From Acinetobacter courvalinii (GTDB lineage Bacteria; Pseudomonadota; Gammaproteobacteria; Pseudomonadales; Moraxellaceae), in the NCBI RefSeq assembly GCF_014635545.1, contig NZ_BMDA01000001.1, forward strand, positions 760,739 to 824,738: 64,000 nt of DNA, given 5' to 3'. The translations under genes and the position numbers were made by a program. The notes beneath the pieces were generated by a model. That model did no database searches. It was not told where the DNA came from and was given only the letters and a program-made list of their open reading frames with translations. How positions within the stretch are numbered: position 1 is the stretch's first letter; each line of letters starts with the position of its first letter. Shown here one piece after another: positions 17,384 through 26,763 of this stretch.

Positions 17384-19792
17384 ATGGATCATTCAGAACA
17401 AACAATTCATAAACAAGAAAATAATGGCTACGCGAGAATTGAGCCATATACCCAGCCCGCTGGCGGATGGGGCGCATTATTGAGTGTGGCACGCAATCTC
17501 AAACGTCAGGATATCCTTAAAAAAGGTTCGATTACTTTACTCAATATCAATCAGCCGACCGGTTTTGACTGTCCCGGTTGTGCATGGCCAGAGAAAAAAG
17601 ATGCCCATGCCTTTAACTTTTGCGAGAACGGTGCCAAAGCCGTTGCTTTTGAAGCCACCAGTAAAACGGTGACACCAGAGTTTTTTGCCCAGCATACGGT
17701 CAGCTGGTTAGCCGAGCAGAGTGATTTTTATCTTGAAGACTTAGGGCGTTTAACCGACCCGATGCGCTACGATCCTGTTACGGATAAATATGTGCCGATT
17801 TCTTGGGATGATGCATTTCAGCTGATTACCAAACATTTACAAGCCTTAGACCATCCTGATCAGGCGGCATTCTATACCTCGGGACGAGCCAGTAATGAAG
17901 CGGCTTTTTTATATCAGCTGTTCGTCAGAAGCTTTGGTACCAATAACTTTCCAGACTGTTCCAATATGTGTCATGAAACCACCAGTGTGGGCTTGAAAGA
18001 TGCCATTGGCTTAGGTAAAGGAACGGTTATTCTGGATGACTTTGATCAGGCAGATGCCATCTTTAGTTTTGGGCATAACCCCGGCACTAATCATCCGCGG
18101 ATGCTGGCCACCCTGAGAGAGGTCTCAAGACGCGGGGGTAACATCGTTGCGATTAATCCGATTAAAGAACGTGGTTTGGAGCGCTTTCAAGATCCGCAAG
18201 CTCCTTTGGAAATGATGACCAATGGCAGTACCCCGATCAGCCGCTATTACTTCCAGCCCAAAATTGGCGGTGATTACGCGCTGATGTTCGGGGTGATGAA
18301 GCATTTACTGGAATGGGATAAACAAGCTCTTGCCAAAGGACAGCATAGCGTTTTCGACCGCAGTTTTATCGAAATGAATACCATCGGCTTCGATGAGATG
18401 CTGGCGGAAATTGACCGGACTGAATGGCCAGAAATTCACAAGCACACCGGACTTTCACCTGAACATTTACAATCCATTGCCCAGATGTATCTCGATGCAA
18501 AAACGGCTATTTTCTGTTGGGGTATGGGGATTACCCAGCATCGTCACGGCACTGCCAATATTCATATGCTGGCGAATCTGATGCTGGCACGCGGCCATAT
18601 CGGACGACCGGGTTCGGGGCTATGTCCAGTGCGTGGGCATAGTAATGTGCAGGGCGACCGTACCATGGGTATCAATGAAAACCCAAGTGATAAGCTACTC
18701 GACAGTATTGATCGTGTATTTGGTATCAAGTCACCGCGTAAACATGGTTTTGGCGTGGTCGATACCATCAAGGCAATGTATGAAGGTGATGTCAAAGTCT
18801 TTATTGGTTTGGGGGGTAACTTTGCGGTCGCAACACCAGATACACCTTATACCCAAGAAGCTTTATGCCGTTGTAATTTAACCGTCAACATTACCACCAA
18901 GCTGAATCGTAGCCATCTGGTGTGTGGTCAGGACGCCCTGATGTTGCCATGTCTGGGGCGTACCGAAGTGGATATGCAGGTGCATGGAGCTCAAGCGATT
19001 TCGGTAGAAGATTCAATGTCGAACGTACATCTTTCGGCAGGGCGTAATCCACCGATCTCTGAAAATATCTTGTCTGAACCCGATATCGTGGCGCGTATGG
19101 CGGAAGCCGCGTTACCCGACAGTAAGGTGAAATGGCGCTGGTATATTGAAAGTTATGACCGTATTCGTGATTCGATTGCCGAGGTATTTGACGAATTCCA
19201 TGATTTTAACCAGCGGGTTTATCAACCGAGTGGTTTCCATTTAGAGCATCCAGCCAATCAGCATGTCTGGAACACGCCAAGTGGCAAAGCACAGTTCTTG
19301 ATTACACCATTGTCCGAGGTGTATGAAGATAAAGAAAATCAGTATGCCGCCGCCTATAGTGAGCAACAGGTGTATACCTTGATGACCACACGTTCGCATG
19401 ACCAGTACAATACCACTTTATATGGTCTGGATGACCGTTATCGGGGCGTATTCGGGCAACGCCGTGTGCTGTTTATGAATCAGGCGGATATTGATGCAGC
19501 AGGCTTTGTAGCTGATCAATGGGTTGATATCGAAAGCGTCTTCTCGGATGGGGTTAAACGGATTGTCCATAGTTTCCGCATCGTACCTTATAACATTCCG
19601 CAAGGTAGTCTGGCCGCCTATTATCCAGAGACCAATCCGCTGGTGGCTTTGGGCAGTCATGATAAATATGCCAAAATTCCAGCATCAAAAAGTATCCCTG
19701 TAATCCTGCATGCAGGTCAGGCGCCTGAGCATTTTAACTTAGCGGTTGCAGTTGATCCTGAACACGCCAATGAGCGCGTCGGTGGCGTTTAG
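17384..19792 (+). CDS. FdhF/YdeP-family molybdopterin oxidoreductase
   Basis: A molybdenum bis-MGD enzyme of the formate-dehydrogenase-H/YdeP branch, 802 residues from the ATG at 17384 (behind GAGGGCG; the frame opens at 17330). An N-terminal cysteine cluster (C63-x2-C66 with C80) can hold an [4Fe-4S] centre. The P-D-C-S-N-M-C-H-E-T-T-S motif supplies the likely Mo-ligand cysteine. The molybdopterin core follows (G-H-N-P-G-T-N-H-P; R-P-G-S-G-L-C-P-V-R-G-H-S-N-V-Q-G), then the C-terminal dinucleotide-binding domain. There is no Tat signal, so it is cytoplasmic. The next gene encodes FdhD, the sulfur-transfer factor for such enzymes. YdeP is linked to acid resistance in E. coli; true formate dehydrogenase activity is not proven by sequence. 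Confidence 0.88.
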   Translation: MDHSEQTIHKQENNGYARIEPYTQPAGGWGALLSVARNLKRQDILKKGSITLLNINQPTGFDCPGCAWPEKKDAHAFNFCENGAKAVAFEATSKTVTPEFFAQHTVSWLAEQSDFYLEDLGRLTDPMRYDPVTDKYVPISWDDAFQLITKHLQALDHPDQAAFYTSGRASNEAAFLYQLFVRSFGTNNFPDCSNMCHETTSVGLKDAIGLGKGTVILDDFDQADAIFSFGHNPGTNHPRMLATLREVSRRGGNIVAINPIKERGLERFQDPQAPLEMMTNGSTPISRYYFQPKIGGDYALMFGVMKHLLEWDKQALAKGQHSVFDRSFIEMNTIGFDEMLAEIDRTEWPEIHKHTGLSPEHLQSIAQMYLDAKTAIFCWGMGITQHRHGTANIHMLANLMLARGHIGRPGSGLCPVRGHSNVQGDRTMGINENPSDKLLDSIDRVFGIKSPRKHGFGVVDTIKAMYEGDVKVFIGLGGNFAVATPDTPYTQEALCRCNLTVNITTKLNRSHLVCGQDALMLPCLGRTEVDMQVHGAQAISVEDSMSNVHLSAGRNPPISENILSEPDIVARMAEAALPDSKVKWRWYIESYDRIRDSIAEVFDEFHDFNQRVYQPSGFHLEHPANQHVWNTPSGKAQFLITPLSEVYEDKENQYAAAYSEQQVYTLMTTRSHDQYNTTLYGLDDRYRGVFGQRRVLFMNQADIDAAGFVADQWVDIESVFSDGVKRIVHSFRIVPYNIPQGSLAAYYPETNPLVALGSHDKYAKIPASKSIPVILHAGQAPEHFNLAVAVDPEHANERVGGV

Positions 19793-19817
19793 TTGCACTG
19801 AAGTTAAGAGGTCAATT

Positions 19818-20606
19818 GTGGATACAAAAACACGCGGCTATGAAACGGTGCCAGTGCATCGTTTCCATCAGGATCATTCTGAAAATGAAATGGATTATAT
19901 TGTTCAGGAGTATCCTGTAGCACTGATTTATAATGGCATCTCTCATGCCGTGATGATGGCAACGCCATCAGACCTAGAGGTATTTGCCAAGGGGTTTAGT
20001 CTCTCGGAAGGGATATTGCACAGTCTAAACGAGTTGTATTCTCTTGAGCTTCGTCATACGGCATTAGGGGTTGAGATTGATATGACGATTTCTTCTCGTG
20101 CATTTATGGCGTTTAAGGAACATCGCCGAATGATGGTGGGTCGGACTGGCTGTGGTTTATGCGGGATAGAGAGCTTAAAGCAATTTTATGTTGACCTGCC
20201 ATTGGTGAGCAGCAAGGTTTCGCCCTTGTGGCTCAAGCAAATTCCAAATGCCATTGCTCAATTGAAAGCCCGACAAAAAATTACTGAACTCACTGGTGGC
20301 GCGCATGCTGCCGCGTGGGTGGTTCAGGGGAAAATCGTGGCGCTCTTTGAAGATGTCGGCAGGCATAATGCCTTGGATAAACTACTTGGTCATTTGGCAG
20401 AGCAAAAGCTGAATGTTGCCGAGGGCTTTGTGGTGATGACCAGTCGTGCCAGTTATGAACTGATTCGCAAATGTGCACAATACAATATTGCCTTATTGGC
20501 GACCATTTCTGCGCCAACCAGTATGGCGATTGAAATGGCCAAGCAATTAAACCTTAGTTTGGCCAGTTTTTGTCGGGGTGAGAGCTTTGTGTTATATACA
20601 GAATAA
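19818..20606 (+). CDS. fdhD: FdhD, sulfurtransferase for formate-dehydrogenase-type enzymes
   Basis: FdhD passes sulfur from a cysteine desulfurase to the Mo-bis-MGD cofactor and is required for active Fdh-type enzymes. The conserved C-x2-C is visible in G-R-T-G-C-G-L-C-G-I-E-S. The glycine-rich T-G-G-A-H-A-A and E-D-V-G-R-H-N-A-L-D-K blocks are hallmarks of the family. The GTG at 19818 has an AGAGG at 6-bp spacing and gives 262 residues. Upstream in-frame ATGs at 19770 and 19746 overlap the preceding gene and lack a ribosome-binding site, but the 19770 start would give a length nearer some homologues. Confidence 0.9.
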   Translation: MDTKTRGYETVPVHRFHQDHSENEMDYIVQEYPVALIYNGISHAVMMATPSDLEVFAKGFSLSEGILHSLNELYSLELRHTALGVEIDMTISSRAFMAFKEHRRMMVGRTGCGLCGIESLKQFYVDLPLVSSKVSPLWLKQIPNAIAQLKARQKITELTGGAHAAAWVVQGKIVALFEDVGRHNALDKLLGHLAEQKLNVAEGFVVMTSRASYELIRKCAQYNIALLATISAPTSMAIEMAKQLNLSLASFCRGESFVLYTE

Positions 20607-20659
20607 ATCTAAAAAAATGTGTAGGATATGAGCATTAAGTTTTTTTATTCCCAAATATT

Positions 20660-21601
20660 ATGAATATACCTTTAAGACCTCAGCCTGTGATCAATAATCT
20701 TTCAGGTGAAAATGCTTTATTTATCGTACTTGGCATCAATACTAATCCTGATCATTCAGGGATTATCGATTTTCTCGCTAATTTTTCTGCATTGGTACGT
20801 AGTCTGACCAATCGTTTTCCGAATAGTAATTTCAGTGCTTCGGTGGGAGTTGGCTCAAATGCCTGGGATTTGCTGTTCCCTGATTTAAATAAACCGAAAG
20901 AGCTGGCACCATTTCAAGAGATCAAAGGGCCAAGACATACCGCGGTAGCGACAACAGGCGATTTATTCTTTCATATCCGTGCCAACCAGATGGCGATTTG
21001 CTATGAACTTGCCTCAATTTTGCATGAGCAATTAAAACAAGATACCTATCCAATTAGTGAAACCAAAGGGTTTAGATATTTTGATGGTCGTGCCATTCTT
21101 GGTTTTGTCGATGGGACAGAAAATCCTGAACATGAAATTGCCAAAGAGATTGCCTATGTCGGCCAAGAAGATGCCGAGTTCCTGGGTGGCAGTTATGTAT
21201 TTATCCAAAAATACCTGCATAACATGGAGATGTGGAAGGGACTAAGCACTGAAGAACAGGAAAAAGTCATTGGACGCAAGAAATATGATGATGTCGAGCT
21301 GGGTGATGATGTGAAACCGCAAAGTGCACATAATGTGGCGAGTAAGGCACATGATGCTGACGGCAATGAACTTAAAATCTTAAGAGCCAATATGCCATTT
21401 TCCAATCCAACTGAAGGGGAATATGGCACCTTCTTTATTGGCTATTCCCGTTCTTTTAATATCACCAAAACCATGCTTGAGAATATGTTCTTGGGTAAAG
21501 AAACCGGACATGTCGACCGCTTACTAGATTTCAGTACACCTGTTTCAGGCAGCTTATTTTTTGTGCCGACCTTTGATTTTCTCGAAGATTTAGGCGAATA
21601 A
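20660..21601 (+). CDS. DyP-type haem peroxidase
   Basis: A 313-residue dye-decolorising peroxidase, most like the short, cytoplasmic B class. The diagnostic G-x-x-D-G motif is G148-F-V-D151-G152, with Asp151 as the proton-shuttling residue, in G-F-V-D-G-T-E-N-P. A-H-N-V-A-S-K-A-H probably contains the proximal haem histidine, and I-G-Y-S-R-S contains the distal-side arginine. No signal peptide and no encapsulin gene nearby. The gene starts 53 bp after fdhD and ends at a strong hairpin. The physiological substrate is unknown; oxidative-stress defence or haem deferrochelation is typical for the family. Confidence 0.9.
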   Translation: MNIPLRPQPVINNLSGENALFIVLGINTNPDHSGIIDFLANFSALVRSLTNRFPNSNFSASVGVGSNAWDLLFPDLNKPKELAPFQEIKGPRHTAVATTGDLFFHIRANQMAICYELASILHEQLKQDTYPISETKGFRYFDGRAILGFVDGTENPEHEIAKEIAYVGQEDAEFLGGSYVFIQKYLHNMEMWKGLSTEEQEKVIGRKKYDDVELGDDVKPQSAHNVASKAHDADGNELKILRANMPFSNPTEGEYGTFFIGYSRSFNITKTMLENMFLGKETGHVDRLLDFSTPVSGSLFFVPTFDFLEDLGE

Positions 21602-21608
21602 GTTGAAT

Positions 21609-21638
21609 CCGCTGAAATAAATCAGCTTATTTCAGCGG
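21609..21638. terminator. Bidirectional terminator between the DyP and thioesterase genes
   Basis: A perfect 12-bp stem (CCGCTGAAATAA at 21609-21620, TTATTTCAGCGG at 21627-21638) with a 6-nt loop is followed rightward by GAAATTTTTATT. The genes on either side converge on it. Confidence 0.8.
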
Positions 21639-21645
21639 GAAATTT

Positions 21646-22041
21646 TTATTGGCTGATCAGATATTGTTGTAACTGTTCACGGAATTGATCGGGAATACGC
21701 CCTGATTTTTGTGTGCTGAAATCAAAATACACCTGAACAGCCTTGCCACGGGCAACGCAATGATCATTTTGCCAAGCTTCATGGGCGACTACGAATGAAG
21801 AATTACCGATATGTTCAATCCATGTTTTGATTTCGATGTCAGCACCGTAATAGATCTGGGCAACAAAATCGACTTCAACACGCGCCAGAATCAAAGGCAG
21901 ATTTTTGATTTCCATACCCGGATTAAACAGACGGAAAACGGGTTCGCGTGCGGTTTCAAACCAGCCTGTGATCACGGTATTGTTGATATGCCCGAAAGCA
22001 TCGGTTTCATAGAATCTTGGGGTAATCGAAAGTGTGAACAT
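21646..22041 (-). CDS. Acyl-CoA thioesterase, 4HBT/hot-dog fold
   Basis: A 131-residue single hot-dog-domain protein. The R-F-Y-E-T-D-A-F-G-H-I-N-N segment near residues 9-21 carries the catalytic Asp and the G-H-I-N-N helix start of the 4-hydroxybenzoyl-CoA thioesterase/YbgC/FadM group. It probably hydrolyses acyl-CoA esters; the chain-length preference is not visible. It is downstream of, and on the same strand as, the BVMO operon, but a 78-bp gap with a hairpin separates them. Confidence 0.85.
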   Translation of the reverse strand: MFTLSITPRFYETDAFGHINNTVITGWFETAREPVFRLFNPGMEIKNLPLILARVEVDFVAQIYYGADIEIKTWIEHIGNSSFVVAHEAWQNDHCVARGKAVQVYFDFSTQKSGRIPDQFREQLQQYLISQ

Positions 22042-22083
22042 AGTGAAGTAATTATTTTCTCATTTAAACCCATCTACTATAAA

Positions 22084-22107
22084 GGCTGATGCTTGCATAC
22101 GTCAGCC
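22084..22107 (-). terminator. Weak terminator-like hairpin after the BVMO operon
   Basis: The arms GGCTGA (22084-22089) and TCAGCC (22102-22107) lie downstream of the BVMO stop on the minus strand and are followed on that strand by TTTATAGT. The stem is short and the T-run broken, so termination is probably partial. Confidence 0.4.
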
Positions 22108-22119
22108 CTGATAACAGAC

Positions 22120-23625
22120 TTAGGCGACTACTTTAATCACTTTACTTTCGATACGGTAGTCCTTCAGATTCACATGGTGCAGTTTGTGTTTAATCACAAA
22201 ACCAAATTCAGGCCAGATGATATGATTACGACCGGCGTCATCTAAATAATAGCTCTTACAGATATCAGCTCTGACTGGCATTTTCGCCAGACGTTTATCG
22301 ATGCGGGCATTAAATTGTTTTTGCACGGCTTCTTTCACTTCAATGTAGTCGATACGTCGTTGTTGCATGAGTTTAATGGCTTTGGAAATATAGATGGATT
22401 GTTGTTCTGCCGTCCACATCACTGAGCCGACTGTATTTTGCGAATTAGGACCGAGCATCATAAACATATTCGGAAAACCATAAATCGACATCCCCATATA
22501 GGCGCGTGGTTGACGTTGCCATGTATCACTCAGGCTGCGACCTTCAACCCCTTTAATTATTTTATAAATCGCAGGCTCAGCGACCGCATAACCTGTACCA
22601 AAAATAATCGCATCTACCTGAATTTCTTTGCCATCTTCACCGACAACACCACGCTCAGTGATATGTGAAAGGCCTTGGAACAGCACAGATACATTGGGTT
22701 TCACCAGCGCGGCATACCAGTTATTGGAAAACATCGGGCGTTTGCATCCCAAGGTATGTGTAGGAGTAACTGCCTGGCGCATTTCAGGGTCTTTGATACT
22801 CAGATTGATATTGAGTTTACCCAGAGCTTGCAGCTTTTCCATGATCTTGATGTTCATAAATACAGGAAGTGAGGGCTCTAAACTCCACAAGGCGCCTTCA
22901 CGAATGATTTTCTCTAACAATGGTGCTTTTTTGAAAACCGTTTTCACAATATTTGGTACAGCAAAATCAGGTTTAGGTAGTACCCAAGATGGGGTACGTT
23001 GAAAACTGTATAAATGCCCAACTTTTGGCTGAATTGCAGGTAAGAATTGAATTGCTGATGCACCGCTACCGATCACGGCAACACGTTTACCGGTTAAATC
23101 GTACTCATGGTTCCATTTGCCGGAATGGAACATGGTGCCTTTGAATTGCTCTTGTCCAGGAAAGCTGGGCATTTTGGCTTCGCCAATGAAGCCTGTAGCA
23201 GGAACAAAAAATTTCGCACTGTAGCTTTTACCATCCGCTGTGCTGATTATCCAGCGATTCAGTACGCTATCCCATTGAGCCTCGATTACTTCAGTACCAA
23301 GCCGAATCTGGGGAACAATATTAAACTGATGTGCCACATCTTCTAAATATTGGCGAATTTCAGCCTGCGGGGCGTATGTACGTGACCAATTAGGATTAGG
23401 TGCAAAGCCCAGCGAATACATTTCACTTGGAACATCACAAAACAGGCCTGGGTAATCATTCAGTGCCCATGTACCGCCAATACGGTTGGCCATATCCACA
23501 ATCACGACATTGTGAATGCCTTGCTCCTTTAACTTTATACAGGTACTCAGTCCAGAGGGTCCTGCACCAATAATCAATACATCAACCAGTTGGGTGGGTT
23601 TGGATGGTTTAACTGCTTTATTCAT
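22120..23625 (-). CDS. Flavin-containing Baeyer-Villiger-type monooxygenase (module 1)
   Basis: A 501-residue class B flavoprotein monooxygenase. The FAD-binding Rossmann loop is G-A-G-P-S-G at residues 20-25, the NADPH loop G-S-G-A-S-A at 186-191, and the BVMO fingerprint F-K-G-T-M-F-H-S-G-K-W at 161-171 (followed by N instead of the usual P/D). The ATG at 23625 has AGGA 7 bp upstream; the frame extends to 23664 without support. It is the last gene of a four-gene operon and resembles the MymA-type enzymes found with VirS-like AraC regulators in mycobacteria. The probable reaction is insertion of oxygen into a ketone; the substrate is unknown. Confidence 0.88.
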   Translation of the reverse strand: MNKAVKPSKPTQLVDVLIIGAGPSGLSTCIKLKEQGIHNVVIVDMANRIGGTWALNDYPGLFCDVPSEMYSLGFAPNPNWSRTYAPQAEIRQYLEDVAHQFNIVPQIRLGTEVIEAQWDSVLNRWIISTADGKSYSAKFFVPATGFIGEAKMPSFPGQEQFKGTMFHSGKWNHEYDLTGKRVAVIGSGASAIQFLPAIQPKVGHLYSFQRTPSWVLPKPDFAVPNIVKTVFKKAPLLEKIIREGALWSLEPSLPVFMNIKIMEKLQALGKLNINLSIKDPEMRQAVTPTHTLGCKRPMFSNNWYAALVKPNVSVLFQGLSHITERGVVGEDGKEIQVDAIIFGTGYAVAEPAIYKIIKGVEGRSLSDTWQRQPRAYMGMSIYGFPNMFMMLGPNSQNTVGSVMWTAEQQSIYISKAIKLMQQRRIDYIEVKEAVQKQFNARIDKRLAKMPVRADICKSYYLDDAGRNHIIWPEFGFVIKHKLHHVNLKDYRIESKVIKVVA

Positions 23626-23682
23626 TGGAAAATCCTGGTATGAAATAGATATATACCTAAACAAAAAGGTTCAAATTAGTAT

Positions 23683-24579
23683 TTAGACGGCGGTCTGTTG
23701 AAAATGCTCAAGCAGTAACTCAGCAACACGCTGCGGTTGCTCTGCCTGTAAGAAATGCCCACAATTGGGTAAATAAATACTGCGTAAGCCTTGAGGAAAA
23801 TGTCTGGATTGGGCCAAAGCTCGATGTAATGGAATACTCATGCAGCCATCATCCAATCCAGCCAAAGCCAATGTGGGAAGCTGGATTGGGCGGAGTAAAT
23901 CTCGGTTGGCCTTTAAGTTGATAGAATGATGAACTGCAAATAAGCTACGGTAGTAGCGCGTGGCTGCCCATGCGATTTGCGGCTGGCTAAAAGCCTCACG
24001 CGTGGCTGCAAAATCTGCTTGTGTAAATTGCCATGTGGGTGACCATTTTTTCCAGATTTTCGCAACAAATTCAGCCTGATTTTGCGAGAGCAAGGTTTTG
24101 GCAAAATGCGATTGCATCAGCAACATATAAGAAGATAAATAGAGTTGCTTTGGAAAATATTTTAAATTGGTCAAAATATTCTGCATGGCAGGAATCGGAG
24201 GAACGGCCAGCAAGCTCACACTATACAGCGAGGCCGTATATTGACTGGCATAGCACATGGCGATGGCTGCTCCCCAGTCATGTCCCACCAGATGAAATTT
24301 TTGAACACCGAGCATTTCTAACCAAGCTTTTAAGTCAGCAGTTGCAGAGGCCAAGCCATAGTGAGCATTGCTGCTTACCGAATCGAGTGTATAACCCCGT
24401 AACCAAGGGACGAGAACCTGATAGCCTGCATCGACCAGAATCGGGTAAAGCTTGTCCCAGCAATGCGGTGTATCTGGAAAGCCATGTAGCAACACCACTA
24501 GAGGATGAGCAGGATGACCATACAGATTGGCCTGCAAGCTTAATCGGTCACGTTGCAGAATGAGTTGATCACTTTTCAT
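23683..24579 (-). CDS. Alpha/beta hydrolase with Asp nucleophile (epoxide hydrolase-like)
   Basis: A 298-residue alpha/beta hydrolase. The oxyanion motif H-G-F-P-D lies at residues 32-36, and the nucleophile elbow reads G-H-D101-W-G, placing Asp, not Ser, at the nucleophile position as in epoxide hydrolases and haloalkane dehalogenases. A C-terminal N-C-G-H-F-L supplies the catalytic His. It lies between the BVMO and the di-iron-like gene, 7 bp from the latter, so probably co-transcribed. A simple esterase acting on a BVMO lactone product would normally have Ser, which makes the Asp worth noting. Confidence 0.86.
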   Translation of the reverse strand: MKSDQLILQRDRLSLQANLYGHPAHPLVVLLHGFPDTPHCWDKLYPILVDAGYQVLVPWLRGYTLDSVSSNAHYGLASATADLKAWLEMLGVQKFHLVGHDWGAAIAMCYASQYTASLYSVSLLAVPPIPAMQNILTNLKYFPKQLYLSSYMLLMQSHFAKTLLSQNQAEFVAKIWKKWSPTWQFTQADFAATREAFSQPQIAWAATRYYRSLFAVHHSINLKANRDLLRPIQLPTLALAGLDDGCMSIPLHRALAQSRHFPQGLRSIYLPNCGHFLQAEQPQRVAELLLEHFQQTAV

Positions 24580-24586
24580 AACGGCC

Positions 24587-25534
24587 TCAGCGATTCATTT
24601 TGGCTGCGAGTGCTTGAGCATAGGCTTCGGCAACTTGTTGGGCAGCAGGGGAATTCGCGATATAAGCCAGCGCCTTTTTCACATCACCATCATGTTCCGG
24701 ATGATAGTTAAATTTACTCCAGCCTTTCAGTGCGGTCAGAATCATCACTAGATCGGGGAGGCTTTTTTTCTGCTTTGCGGTTTGCTGAAACGCCCAAATC
24801 AACGCCAATGGATTCTTGCGGGAAATTCGTTTTGCTTCAGGGGTATTGTCCAACTTACACAGATACACAGATGCACCTAACCAGAACCCGACCATTGCAA
24901 TAAAGGCGAAGCTCATACTGAGTTGGCGACCTAAATAGCCTTTGAGATGATCACCAGCCAGTGCACGATAAGCATCATAACCAACAGTACGATGTTCAAC
25001 TTCTTCGGCACCATGCCAACGTACAATATCCAGCATCGCAGGGTCGGCATGTTCGAGACCTTCGGCATCTAGCACCCAAGTGCCGAAGAAGCAAAAATAA
25101 TGTTCCAAACCGGCAATGATGCCCATACGAAAGGCAAGCCACTGTTTCGAATAGCGTTTAAAAGGTCCATAAATTCCAAACGGGGTATCGCCCATAAAAC
25201 CATCTTTAAACATCCACTCTAAAAAATGTTTAAAAGGTGTCGGGTCGATACCATGGGTCTGGAAATAAATTTCAGCGCCCTTGTGTGCATTGGCATGGGC
25301 TGCTTCCTGAGCAATAAATCCACGGATATCGGCTTTCAGATTTTTGTCGTTGACATAAGGCAAGGTTTTATTGGCAAGACGACAGAACCAGTGCTCAACA
25401 GCAGGCAATAACACATGCATGCTGTTGAGTACATGAGTCGCCAATACATCATTGGGAACCCAATGGCGAGGTGTTTGGGAAAAATCAAAATGTACTTTAC
25501 GGGCAATAATCTGATGATCAATAAACTTATTCAT
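24587..25534 (-). CDS. 'Metal-dependent hydrolase' family protein with di-iron oxygenase-like ligand pattern
   Basis: A 315-residue protein of the family usually annotated as predicted metal-dependent hydrolase (PF10118). Visible acidic/His positions are E47, E77-x2-H80, E144 and E178-x2-H181, the E...ExxH...E...ExxH order of ferritin-like di-iron proteins. A hydrophobic stretch near residues 205-225 may be a membrane helix or a buried core helix. It is co-oriented with the hydrolase, reductase and BVMO genes and shares this motif layout with two paralogues at 53422 and 54586. Family membership is good; oxygenase function is inference. Confidence 0.75.
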   Translation of the reverse strand: MNKFIDHQIIARKVHFDFSQTPRHWVPNDVLATHVLNSMHVLLPAVEHWFCRLANKTLPYVNDKNLKADIRGFIAQEAAHANAHKGAEIYFQTHGIDPTPFKHFLEWMFKDGFMGDTPFGIYGPFKRYSKQWLAFRMGIIAGLEHYFCFFGTWVLDAEGLEHADPAMLDIVRWHGAEEVEHRTVGYDAYRALAGDHLKGYLGRQLSMSFAFIAMVGFWLGASVYLCKLDNTPEAKRISRKNPLALIWAFQQTAKQKKSLPDLVMILTALKGWSKFNYHPEHDGDVKKALAYIANSPAAQQVAEAYAQALAAKMNR

Positions 25535-25557
25535 CGTTCGACTCCTGTCTGTTTGGC

Positions 25558-26598
25558 TCAGATTGAAATCGCTTCAATTTTTTTGATTAAGCTGCGGGAC
25601 TGGATATAACCATTGGCCGCAAACCATTGCAGTGAATCTCGGACAGCAATCTCGACGGGCGTTTGTGGTAAACCCAATTGCTGTACCGCTTTGGCGCAAT
25701 TAAAAGAGGTGCCTAATTGCCCGATTTTTGCTGCTGATGGTGTGACCAAAGGTGCTTTGTGGGTAATATGCTGGGTCACCCATAACGCGGCATGTCCTGC
25801 TAGTTGGGAGGAAACACCTTCAATCAGGTTGGGAATGGTTATCACCGGTCGCCAAATGCCCAATAAATGATGAACAGTTTTCGCCATGGCAACACCATCC
25901 AGATCTCTATTTCCCAGAATATAGGTTTCACCTGCTATGCCTTTTTCTGCAGCAAGCACATGGCCTTTGGCAACATCTCTGACATCAATCATATTGTTGA
26001 TCGCAGCTGGCACAGCGAGCGCTGGCATCTGGGCAATTGTTAACAGTAATTTTCCTGTTGGCGTTGGCGCGATATCTTGGGGACCAATTGGGCCTGTTGG
26101 ACAAACGATCACCACATCTAGACCGCCTGCTGCAAACTGTAAGGCGATTTGGTGTGCTTCAAATTTGGTCAATACATAAGCATCACCTGTTGCACCTAAA
26201 GCAAAAGGGCTTTGTTCTGTGGCCTGAATGCCTTTGGGTTGGCCTGCAAAACATGCACCTGTGCTGGTATAAACCACCCGTTTAATCCCGGCTTTTTTCG
26301 CGGCATTGAGCACAATACGCGTGCCTTCTACATTGACCTTGCGCATCAACTCTGGTTTTGGCAGCCATAAGGCGTAGATCGCAGCGGTATGAAAGACTAA
26401 ATCACAGCCTTCAACAGCTTTATCCATTTTGATTGGGTCGGTAATATCACCTGCAATCAGTTCAACATCCAGACCTTCAAGATTACTTAGTTTTTCCTGA
26501 GGCAGATGTAATACTCGAACTTCATAATTTTCATTGAGCAGTGTTCGTACAATATGCGAACCAATAAAACCAGCACCACCGGTAACCAGAGCTTTCAT
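25558..26598 (-). CDS. NAD(P)-dependent epimerase/3-beta-HSD-like extended SDR
   Basis: A 346-residue extended short-chain dehydrogenase. The N-terminal cofactor loop is T-G-G-A-G-F-I-G at residues 6-13, and the catalytic Y-x3-K is Y-V-L-T-K in G-D-A-Y-V-L-T-K-F-E-A-H. This subgroup includes dihydroflavonol reductase and 3-beta-hydroxysteroid dehydrogenase-like enzymes that interconvert alcohols and ketones. It is the first gene of the four-gene operon and is divergent from the AraC-type regulator. A plausible role is to supply or reduce the ketone used by the downstream BVMO. Confidence 0.85.
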   Translation of the reverse strand: MKALVTGGAGFIGSHIVRTLLNENYEVRVLHLPQEKLSNLEGLDVELIAGDITDPIKMDKAVEGCDLVFHTAAIYALWLPKPELMRKVNVEGTRIVLNAAKKAGIKRVVYTSTGACFAGQPKGIQATEQSPFALGATGDAYVLTKFEAHQIALQFAAGGLDVVIVCPTGPIGPQDIAPTPTGKLLLTIAQMPALAVPAAINNMIDVRDVAKGHVLAAEKGIAGETYILGNRDLDGVAMAKTVHHLLGIWRPVITIPNLIEGVSSQLAGHAALWVTQHITHKAPLVTPSAAKIGQLGTSFNCAKAVQQLGLPQTPVEIAVRDSLQWFAANGYIQSRSLIKKIEAISI

Positions 26599-26763
26599 AT
26601 CTCACCAACTTCCTTCAATTAGTATCCAGAATCGAGCTGGATAAAAATGCGACAATTTTGTTGTTGGTACTATGCCGAATCACCGATATGTGTCATAGTT
26701 CTTGAAATGACAGTTTTGACCATTTTACGACATTCTGTATGAAACATTGATGAGATAACGCTT

